From Apostichopus parvimensis (taxonomy: Eukaryota > Echinodermata > Holothuroidea > Aspidochirotida > Stichopodidae): a stretch of 64,000 nucleotides of DNA. Made by a program: the position numbers and the translations under genes. The notes beneath the pieces were generated by a model. The model searched no databases. It was not told the DNA's origin and worked only from the letters and a program-made list of their open reading frames with translations. Positions within the stretch are counted from its first letter, which is position 1, and every line of letters starts with the position of its first letter. This document shows, piece after piece, positions 55,332 to 64,000 of this stretch. The stretch spans positions 5,746-69,745 of the forward strand of contig KN889082.1 in the NCBI GenBank assembly GCA_000934455.1, written 5' to 3'.

Positions 55332-55990
55332 GGGGAGAGCGGGGTTAGTTGGAACGTTTTTCACAAAAACCTTTATTTTTCAGAAACAACATCAATTCAG
55401 CAAACACTGCCTATCCTGTTAGGAGACCACTTGGGTGTGTCACAAATACAGTCCATAAAACTGCTACAATTGTTGATAGTTCAGAAGATAATCCAGTGAG
55501 AGGGTGTGTGCCGTGTGTCACACCACTACTCTTGTTGATATTTCAGGAGATAATCCAGTGAGGTGTCGATGATAGGCATTCCAACTAACACCACCTATGG
55601 GGTTAGTTGGAACGGGTGGTGGGTTAGTTGAAAGATGGCTTCTTGCTCAAAAGAAATAAATGAGAACTTATTACAACCATACACATTGATACCTTGGTAT
55701 ATGCCTATTATAATATATCAAATTATATTAAAGCCAGACTCACTATATGGAAATAAATGAGAATATAACTTTGCTACCAAAATTCTGGAGACATTTTGCA
55801 TTCCCAGCCCATTGAAATTAGGCAACTTTGATGAATCAGAATATTTTAATATCTGCTAACCTTGCAGTCTAAGTTTTAAGTGTTTTTGGCATGTTATTAT
55901 GATTATAGGTGAATATGACCAAATTTGTGTGCATGTTCCAACTATTCCCACCAGTAAATGTTACAACTAACCCCATGGGCTAATCGGAAC
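55332..55990 (+). mobile_element. DNA-transposon fragment with GGGTTAGTTGGAACG terminus (left copy)
   Basis: Begins with a terminal motif (GGGGAGAGCGGGGTTAGTTG, 55,332-55,351). It contains TTTTTCAGAAACAACATC and CCACTTGGGTGTGTCACAAA, both found again in the same order at 59,400-59,480. Internal GGGTTAGTTGGAAC motifs occur at 55,598-55,630 and complementary ones near 55,575 and 55,960. No coding region; right end unclear. Confidence 0.6.
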
Positions 55991-56375
55991 TTTTTATGCT
56001 CATTGCGCAGAACAGAGATCAGCGACATAATTTTTTGCCCACCTCATTTTGAAGCTACTTAATAAAGCTGTAAATAACCCCAACCTAGTATATTTTGGTT
56101 ATTCCCTCCATGGAAATAAAACAACATTTTTAATTTCATAAAAAATACTCAGAGTGCCGAAAAACAAACATTCCTCCCTATTTATTCCACTAATTATTAT
56201 TATTATTTATTATTATTATTATTGTTATTAATTATTACTATTCCACCAATTTATTCCAGTAATTATTCCACCAATGTTGATCTATCAGGTCTGGAAATAG
56301 CCTGTCCATAATGAGAATTGATAACTTCACAGTATTTTATTTTGTTTCTTTGTGAGTTCTATAGGCTAATCCAGA

Positions 56376-59300
56376 ATGAGCAAGACTATGGAGAGTTGGA
56401 GCGCAGAAGAGGTGGCTTCGTGGTTAGTTGACAATGGATTCAATGTGGATGACATGGACAACTTCGTAGGTAAATGTTTCATTTTCTTGAGTAATATACC
56501 AGCCATTAAAGTCATTACACTACTAATTTATAGTGACTCTGGGTAACAAGGGGGGTGGGGTAGTCAGGGTATAAAAAAAAATTGGAAAGTGAAGAAATGG
56601 CTAGAATCTTACTAGTGTTTGGGGCGAGTGCCATACTTGTCTAATGAAATACATTTGCCACTGGCTTCAATGACCTTGGTACTGGCCTTGATGCCCTATT
56701 CATTTACCTACATTGATTTGGGGGCGCCCAGGTCAATGGAGCGGTTCGCAATAATGGAATGGTCCTCGACATTTGAACTTACTTCACGGTATATAAACAA
56801 ACACACGCTCTTATAGCATTCTCTCCAACCAGTGCCGTGGGCAACTTTATTCACGTAAAATTTGGTCACTAAGATACGAACTCCCTAGCATTTGATATAT
56901 TATTAAAATTACGCTTCTTTAGAAGTATTTCCAAGGCGTTTAAGCGTACATTTGCCAGCTATATCACCAGTGCGTTATTCTAATCTCAGAATGAGTTTAG
57001 CCGCAAGTTCTATCTATTTTTTCGCTAGCCAATTTTGTACCACTCACGCGCGTGCCACCATAGGCCGAGCTTTACCGTGCATGGTATCAGTTTAGCGAAT
57101 CTTTATCATAGCAGTTAATATATGCGTACTTCATATACTAATATTATAGTAGGTTAATTATATAGGCGTATTTTGCTGTAGCGTCGCCATTTAACTAGGT
57201 GCGTGGCAACAAAATAGTTATAGGTCCGTAATTGATTAAATTGTTTAAGTATTCATAGGTGTGCCCATAATTCTTTCTGCCTTCGGCTGCGGTCGTATTT
57301 TCTGGCGGAAGTACTTACCGCTTTTTCTGAGATTGTAGTCGTGCAGATCACGTGCACACCGCCACATAATACTTAATTAGCTAAGCTTTGGCGCGTAAGC
57401 ACGCTGCCTGACAGTGCAATCAGGTTAGTTTTTATACAGGGCAAATAATTGTACTATGTACATAAAGTACTCGAATAATTAATTAGGGACCAGTGAGTCA
57501 CGGAACGACAGGAGGAAGGAAGAAGTTGAAATTTTAGGAAGTAAGTACACTTTTACAGTTTACCCCTACAAATTCCTATAAGGCTACCATACCCTGCAAT
57601 TCCCATGCCGTTGTTTTACAAATACACAGGTCGGTGATGGGGTGGCCATTATGCTAGACTGCTGGTCCAATGTCAATGCCAATTGTCAAATGGGACATCA
57701 TAACCGATTTTTCGGTTACGTGGTTTGGAAGTCACGTAACCCACACGAGGTCGCGAACGATTCATCGCGTGAAATCCGCAGGCCTGTAATAGTGGTGACT
57801 GTGGGGATAGCTACTCACATCCACCTTTAGTTGTTATGTGCAAGTACCAACCCTGATTGTGACGAATGCAATTAGGCCTACATGTGCCTCTCCCCGTGTC
57901 CCGCCATCCCTCCCCCTCATGTCCCCTCTTCCTCCCGACTTCTTGATCAGCTTACAAGTCAATAATAATGACAATTAGCATACTATAGCTATATATCACC
58001 TCCAGGTTACCTGGTAGGGCCTATTAGTGAGTAATTTTTTCTGGAATTCTCTCTGCACAGAGAACGGTATTGATGGTGCCCTTCTATCAGACCTCAATGA
58101 CAGAATGATAGCAGATTTGTTCCCCAAATCAATAAAGAAACAGGTGCAATTCAGACGTCTTCTTGCTGTCACAAGTGAAGTGGAGGATGATGCTGCTGAG
58201 AGCCAAGTTGAGAGGTTAGTAAATAGCAATCAGTGAACCATGTTGGGTCATTCTGTGTCAACTCAACAAATTTCTTGAAAATTATTGCTGGGTACTGTCT
58301 CAGATTAATTTACAAACCACTATGAACCAGTAGAACAGTGGAGTAGTCATTACCATTATGGGCATTGTTATTTAAGCCCACCGCACATGAACGTCAAAAA
58401 ACATAGAAAAGACAGAAACAGGAAACAGATGTGACAAAAAAAAACAGTGTTTTTGTTTATCTCCTCCCTCCCTTCTTTTTTCTTCATTTTTCTCTTTCCC
58501 TTCCTTTTTCCTTCCCCCTTTCTCATCTTTTCCCCTCCTTCCCCTCTCTTTTCTTCCCTCTCTTTCCCTCCTTTTTTCCTGATTTTTCCCGGTCGAACCC
58601 GTCAGGGGGGGCACTTTGCCCCCCTGACCCCCCACCAGATACGCTACTGGGTGCATGTTGCGAAACATTTCTGTCCTATCCATTTTCTCAGTGCTCTGTT
58701 TTTGTGTACATATCCTTGCAGTAGCAGTGATTTGATTGAAGAGGAGAGTACTGGCTGGCCGGTCTGCTTCAAGCTCCCAAGCATGCCTCAACGCTTGGAA
58801 AGAGACTTAAAGGACAAACATCCTGACTTTCTTCGGAAGGGTCGAAATGCAAAGAGGGATCTCCTGATAAACTATTTATATGACGCTATGTCGAAATATA
58901 CCAAGTAAGTGTTTGATTGGTTACACCCCTTTATTCTGATGTCCCCAATGTTCCGACATGATTTCCGGGAAAATCGACATGATGTAAAGAATAATCGACA
59001 AGAATAAGATGTACAGAATAGCTGACAATAAGGCAATGTTTACATCATTGCCATTTGACTGAGACCACCTGAAAACGGTGGTCCGCAAATGTCCCATCAG
59101 TCACAGGGCCATTATGGATGTTGCCCAGTGTAGAAGAATGAACCTATTTCAACCATGTCACCACAAATGAATTGGAATTTGTGATCAAATGTCCCAATGG
59201 TCACGCTGGAATTCACCAATAACGTATACATACGGGTATCAAGGATAGCAATGTACGTTATAGCATCATACGTTATAGGGGGTAGTGGCGTTAAAGTTGG

Positions 59301-62300
59301 AATATTTATGTGGAAAATCACTGTTACCCTCGACCTCAAATCCCTGAATACCCTGAAAAGTGGCATTAAAGTTGGAATGCAGTTTTTAAGGAAAAATCAC
59401 TATTTTTCAGAAACAAAATCCAGTCAGGAAACAATGCCTGTTCTGTTGGGTGGGCCACTTGGGTGTGTCACAAAAGCAACCCATGAAAAAGCTACCTTGT
59501 GTGGTAATACATGGGCCAAATTATTTTGCGTGTAGATGGAAATTTTGATGTTCCAACTAACCCCACGTTCCAACTAACCCCACGTTCCAACTAACCCTGC
59601 TCTCGCCAACTGTGGAAAAATTTTTCACCAGAGAACAGCTTGTCCAGTACCAGTTCCGGCCAGACCTTTAAGATCTGGTTCTGATTCACCCCTATTAACA
59701 ACCTTGTTTGTTCTTGATCAAACAGCTATCCTACAGGTGTTCAATATAAGGAGGTGTGCGGCAGGGTGATTACCAAGTACCCATTCTTGAAAGACAGAAG
59801 CACATCTGGCTACGTAAGTTATTCCTTTGTAGAATACCGTACCAAGACACAAAAATACATGAACCTGGCAGCCTATCTCTTCTTGGGGTCAACTTCTGGC
59901 TACCAAGAAATTGTGTAGTAAGGAAAGGCTCATGCAGGCAGCACCGACAGTGGGTAGATCAATGAAATAATTATAACATGTATCCGGCTAGTGAGAATCC
60001 TGTTCGAGGCAAGTGATCCACTGTGTGTGAAGTCCAATGAACCGCAGTCACATAGACGCACCAACAGGGCTCGAAATAAGTGGAGACCAGTGGAGCCACT
60101 GGCCTCAATGCCCTTGGCCCTGGTCACTAGCCTAGGTGCCCTGGTGAATACACTCATATGTATAACAGTGAATACCCTGTCATGGGGCCAAACTGGCCTG
60201 CCCTAAAAATTATGAAATTCGAGCCCTGTGCACTAATATAGACTAAGATGATCTATGTGATTGCAGTAGCTTATTCTCTGAACTTGTTTCTAAATTGGCA
60301 ATCAAATAATCCATGTCACATGACTGACTATTATTCTGCAACAAACAGTCAGTAATCTTAACATACAGAGAGAGGTTGTAGAATAGCTTTAAAAGATCCC
60401 TTTATTGCCATATCGGTATGCTCGTGGATGAACACCGGCGAAATCTCGCCTTCTCTTCTCGAATAGTGTCCAGATAGTAATTGGGCAGGTGTACGTTTCT
60501 CCTGTCCCCGGGACCGCCATTTTACGTCCCCATCTGACAGACGTGAGTGAAACCAGATTGCCAAAGGCTGAATGAGCGAGTCAGTGTCAGCAATGTACTG
60601 TGGTAGTGATCTCACCTTTCAGCATCCGACAGATCTGATTGGTTGCCGCTAATAAATGGGTACCATTGATTGTTGCTGATATGGTTAAATTCACATGTTA
60701 GGAACCTCTGTACTTCCACTGATCTTCAAATTCTTTCATCATCACCATTTTCATAGATGTTATTTCTTTAAACATTGTTAGGATTTGATGCACGAATCAC
60801 TCAAGAACAAGATGAAGAAGGAGCGCCTGACACTTGTAGATGATGAGGAGGTTCAGAGGAAGAAAGCGAAGTTTGGCCGTAAGGGAATGTCACCTCAAGC
60901 CAGGGTCTCCACTGACAAGATAGTTAAAGTGAAAAGATCTGTAAGTCTGAATAACTAAAAGATGAGTCATGAAAACATGGGGTTAGTTGTACAGTGCCTG
61001 GATCCCCAAATGAAAAAGACTTCTATAATTTTCAAGAAGTTGAGGTGAAGAGTCTCGTTGGGATTGTTTTCGGTTTTCGTGTAATTTTTGCAATGCGTCT
61101 CCAATATATTTAGTGATATTGGAATTGACTAAAATGTTGAGTGTGTTGCTTCTGACGTTGTACTTGGTGCTGAGTATGAACCATTAGTATTAGACAGCAA
61201 AGTAATGACCCACAAATGGCCTATAAACCACAGATTAGATAGGATGATAATGAAAGTTTGTCAGGACTGTTCTATCAAAGTTGGTAGTGGTGTGTTGATA
61301 ATCAGTGATGCTCTGCATTCAAAGTACCAAGATCAATTCCCACCACAATCTGAAGCTGTTCAACAGTTCTTGATGGCGTGTGTTTGTCAACCACCCCATC
61401 CACAGATATCCAGTACCAGTCATGCATCCCCAAGATCGTACGGTACCATGTGTTCAGGGCTCGAAAAATACATAATCCCGGTAGCCCAGGGCTACTTGGG
61501 ACTGCATTTGGACTACCAAGGAATTGGTGAGGGCAGTCATTCGGGATAGTGGGCAAATTGATATAATAGTATAATTACGATGTATCAGGCTAGTCAGAAT
61601 CTTGTTCGGGTTAGTGATATACACCCTGGAGCCCGATGGGCTAGTGGATGTCAGATACATTTTTTGAGCCCTGCATGTGTTCCTCCACCATGCCCCCTCC
61701 CCCTGTCAAGTCACTAAGAACACATGTGAATATGGGTGGCATGATTCAGCTGTGGTATCATGTAGGCACACCTACTAGTGTGCCATCCCCATTGGAATCA
61801 ACTTTCTTCATTGTTACCACTATTGTAGGGAAAAGTTTCGGACATGTGGTGGAAAGTGCAAACAGTGCAAATTGGGTACCTTCCACTTCCATGCAATGCT
61901 ATTCCATAGAGGACACATTAGTAATTCCTGAAAATGTATTTTATTTTTAGTAACTAGAATTATATGGCACTCACCTCCAATCACTTTTAGGATCAGCTAT
62001 TTATTCACTTTCCAGATAAGTTTTTGTTTTTTACCCCAACTGCTCCTCGTTTTTTTTTTACCCCGGTTTACTATACTACCATAGTTGATTGTGATGTGGT
62101 CCAGCGACTTTGCATGAAATTATTGTTGGAACCGTATACGCTATATATAGCCGGGCTATAGAATTGTAGCATTGTAGAAGTGATTCTCTATTGGCATGAG
62201 GGATCTCTCGCGAGGAGTTGTGCCTGGATAGACCCATTGAATTGGTACACAATAGGCAAGAGATAATGAGCTAGGTCAAGGTGTGACAAATATCCGCAAG

Positions 62301-62667
62301 TAATTCTGCAAGAATCATGAGGGGCATTGTTACATTGCAAATTATATTTTAAAAATTCCCTTGTTACCCCTCACTCCTCTTGCCTGCCTATGTTCTCTTA
62401 CAGTTTTCAGCTGAAATGCCCAAAGATGGCGAAGATGAAGACAGTATAAGACGTCATATTCAACTGCTGAAATCAGAGTATGGCAAGGCAAATCCTGATG
62501 CTTCTTTCCTGAAGGAACATATGAAGAGAACCATCCATCATCGCCGAACTCTTGTGGATAATGCCTCCTCTTGCAAGGAGGTTTTGCAGGTTTATCCAGC
62601 AATCTCAGATAGCACCATTGTAAGTCAATTCCAGAACCTTGCTCCAATCCCTAACAAAAGTAAATGA
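56376..62667 (+). CDS. SAM-domain protein (SAMD3-like), six exons, 313 aa
   Basis: Exons: 56,376-56,469, 58,061-58,214, 58,722-58,904, 59,726-59,813, 60,782-60,940 and 62,404-62,667. All are bounded by AG/GT and phases match throughout (942 nt, open). The ATG at 56,376 lies 1 nt after an acceptor (ATCCAG), so a 5' UTR intron is likely. Residues ~5-70 form a sterile alpha motif (WSAEEVASWLVDNGF, NGIDGALLSDLNDRMIADLF). Then come WPVCFKLPSMPQRLERDL, the YPTGVQYKEVCGRVITKYPF block and SLKNKMKKERLTLVDDEEVQ, plus a C-terminal helical region (HMKRTIHHRRTLVDN). This order matches animal proteins annotated 'SAM domain-containing protein 3-like'. SAM domains mediate protein-protein binding; the role here is unknown. 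The last exon could instead splice out at AAAA/GTAAAT (62,657) into exons beyond. MITEs and a LINE sit in its introns. Confidence 0.8.
58447..58590 (+). repeat. Polypyrimidine tract in the SAM-gene intron
   Basis: About 140 nt that are almost entirely C and T, ~130 nt upstream of the third exon. It is followed by a CAGGGGGGGCACTTTGCCCC hairpin and a CCAGATACGCTACTGG word common in transposon ends. Confidence 0.8.
59283..59607 (+). mobile_element. DNA-transposon fragment (right copy) with inverted terminus
   Basis: The direct repeat of 55,380-55,470 occurs at about 59,400-59,480. The right end is CGTTCCAACTAACCCTGCTC (59,583-59,602), which continues to GCC at 59,607. This is the inverse of the left copy's terminus with two mismatches in 25. 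The terminal word is repeated three times (59,551-59,607). Confidence 0.65.
59845..60030. mobile_element. Degraded MITE related to 61,455-61,673
   Basis: Shares AAAATACAT...CCTGG.AGCC, CTACCAAGAAATTG, ATAATTATAACATGTATC and GGCTAGTGAGAATCCTGTTC with the intact element in the same order. Its ends are lost. Confidence 0.6.
60065..60228. mobile_element. hAT-type MITE, CAGGGCTCGAA ends
   Basis: Terminal inverted repeats CAGGGCTCGAAAT (60,065) and ATTTCGAGCCCTG-type (ending at 60,228), one base imperfect. Flanks CGCACCAA and TGCACTAA match at 6 of 8 positions, consistent with an old 8-bp duplication. 164 bp, non-coding. Confidence 0.75.
61455..61673. mobile_element. hAT-type MITE with perfect TSD
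   Basis: Ends CAGGGCTCGAAAAAT and ATTTTTTGAGCCCTG. 8-bp target duplication CATGTGTT at 61,447-61,454 and 61,674-61,681. 219 bp, no coding capacity. It sits in the fifth intron of the SAM gene. Confidence 0.9.
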
Positions 62668-62699
62668 AACACCCCGTCAGTGTGCCTGGTTCCAGTGAT

Positions 62700-62772
62700 C
62701 AGGTTAATATATATGTGAAGCGCTCTGAGCACTCTGGTGAATAAGCACGATATAAGTGCCATTATTATTATT
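62700..62772 (+). mobile_element. SINE/L2-type 3' tail
   Basis: GAAGCGCTCTGAGCACTCTG, then CGATATAAGTGCC and a (ATT)n tail. This is the usual 3' end of L2-dependent SINEs and L2 LINEs. Only the tail is present. Confidence 0.7.
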
Positions 62773-62819
62773 AGTTTTGTCAGAGATTGTAGCCTCAGAA
62801 ACGAGCATACTTGGCAAGT

Positions 62820-63544
62820 CATTCTGCCGAAGTATGGCGTTCGGTGCATTCAAGGCTGAATGGTTGCAGGCTCCGTGATCTTGCATGGAGAATTGCACAC
62901 GGTGCCTTGGTGACCAAACTAAAAAGATATCATTGGCGATTGGGTGATGGACTGTGCCCAAGGACCGGCTGTGACAGCTTAGAGAGTACCGCTCATGTTT
63001 TTTGGCATTGTTGCTTTGTATTAAACTTATGGGAGTGGTTCCAGACCTGGACCGACCGTGTTACGGGAGACCGTTCATGGTCGGTAGGGCAGGGCTTTAT
63101 TTTATATGGAGTAGACCCTCCAGTTTGTTCGGTTGCGGTGTTGCACCGCATTATTTTTGTTTGCTCTATTGTCAAAAAAACATGTTTGGCGGAATAGATG
63201 TAATGTGGTTTTCAGGGGGGAATTTGCCAGTTGGCAGGCAGTCCTGGAGGCGGTGAAGTCTGACATTCGCCTTCAAATTGAAGGCGATTTTCGCCGTTTA
63301 TCTGGGGCTGCCTTCTTTGGACGCTGGTGTGCTGGGGAGGGGTTTTTCGTTTCGCTGCGTGCGGGTCGTCCTTTTGTAATTTTTTGAATGTTTGAGTGGG
63401 GGGTTGGGGGTTTTGTCTCTGCAGGTCGGCGGGCGAAGGTTTTTGGCTCGATTGACCTGAGTTTCGTTTGTCAGTATGGGATGGTTCGGTAGTGCCGTTT
63501 GGCCGTGACGTTTTGTATCCCGCATGGCGGGTCACGTAAAAAGC
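62820..63544 (+). mobile_element. Family 2 LINE, 5'-truncated insertion with 11-bp TSD
   Basis: Flanked by ACTTGGCAAGT at 62,809-62,819 and 63,545-63,555. It encodes the ORF2 C-terminus (SAEVWRSVHSRLNGCRLRDL, CCHC motif CPRTGCDSLESTAHVFWHC, then ENLPVGRQSWRR-type sequence with one A-run frame change near 63,173) and the 3' UTR to GTCACGTAAAAAGC. It is nearly identical to 13,871-14,620 in inverted orientation. It inserted just downstream of the SAM gene's last visible exon. The perfect TSD suggests youth. Confidence 0.9.
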
Positions 63545-63555
63545 ACTTGGCAAGT

Positions 63556-64000
63556 TCCAATGTGGTGTTAAATCCTAATAAAAGTATAAGCTGCCATTTC
63601 ACTTGTCAAGGAAAGCCCTCTAAAATAACGTTATCATAATCAATATAAGACTGACTAGCATGTTCAAACCCAGACAAAGTAAATGTATATATTTGGAGTA
63701 ACTTGAAGGAGGATATGGTCGTATTGCCATGAGACATGGTGTTCAATACACGAATGATATCAAGGAAGGGAAGGAGGAATCATGTTTAAGAAAGAATGAT
63801 GCTGCCAAAGAGAGGTATTGAATAAACATATAAGGTGGGTGTGGAACAAAGAAAGTGATGAATGTCTGATTATCATATAGCAGGTATGTTATTTAAGGAA
63901 GTGAAGTATAAATAAGACTTTCACTGTGTATCCCAGCTCTGCAAATGACCTGCTGAGGGAGCTTCAAGTTGGACTTCTGACGCAACCCGCGACCCCTTAG
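63556..64000. other. No secure gene; possible exon at the window edge
   Basis: AT-rich until 63,930. From 63,937, after TATCCCAG, a stretch open in one frame ends at TAG on the last base. It could be a further exon of the SAM gene, but the phase does not fit the preceding donor I prefer. Confidence 0.3.

Noticed and set aside
60358-60615. 85-codon minus-strand frame
   Set aside because: It looks coding-like in the middle but has no splice partner and is probably part of an unclassified interspersed repeat in the SAM-gene intron.
63937-64000. Final exon of the SAM gene at the window edge
   Set aside because: The acceptor is good, but its open frame needs phase 2, which neither candidate donor of the preceding exon supplies.

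Overview
The window is animal genomic DNA: spliced genes with GT-AG introns, tRNA-derived SINEs, hAT-type MITEs, several LINE clades and Gypsy and BEL/Pao elements. The gene families (SAM-domain protein, P2RX7-like domain, THAP-DDE transposase, integrase-core gene) and the many GGCCTAGGC-type words suggest a marine invertebrate, probably a non-vertebrate deuterostome such as an echinoderm. That assignment is a guess. There are no bacterial operons and no CRISPR array.

Layout. 0.4-4.8 kb is a pile of broken copies of a Tx1/L1-like LINE (family 1). 4.8-11.2 kb holds two inverted minisatellite blocks, a 0.7-kb foldback array, an L2-like LINE and the last two exons of an unrecognised gene (9.2-10.4 kb). 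11.2-15.2 kb is a second Tx1-like LINE (family 2) whose 3' half is flipped. 15.2-18.1 kb is a Gypsy fossil with a PHD-finger-like segment, and 18.8-22.1 kb a BEL/Pao fossil. 22.5-29.7 kb is an integrase-core gene split by a CR1/L2-like LINE and a hAT MITE. 30.3-33.5 kb is another rearranged family 2 LINE with an assembly gap, abutting the 3' end of a P2RX7-like-domain gene (33.5-34.5 kb). 37.2-42.7 kb is an intron-rich but broken THAP-DDE transposase gene. 44.0-47.2 kb is a ~185-bp satellite hit by a LINE, by a second LINE nested in the first, by a hAT MITE and by a SINE. 47.6-48.2 kb has two exons of an unrecognised gene, 48.6-53.0 kb a Gypsy fossil with one clear LTR, and 56.4-62.7 kb a six-exon SAM-domain gene that is open throughout (313 aa).

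The most interesting observation is a non-autonomous 'half-LINE'. It has a 5' UTR, ORF1 and a 3' tail but no ORF2, and two copies share the same ORF1/tail junction. One copy (44,336-46,119) is bounded by an 8-bp target duplication. It ends in the same terminal word, CACGTAAAAAGC, as both full LINE families, which suggests mobilisation in trans by their reverse transcriptase. The resident genes do not form a pathway; the window is mostly transposable-element sediment around a few host genes.
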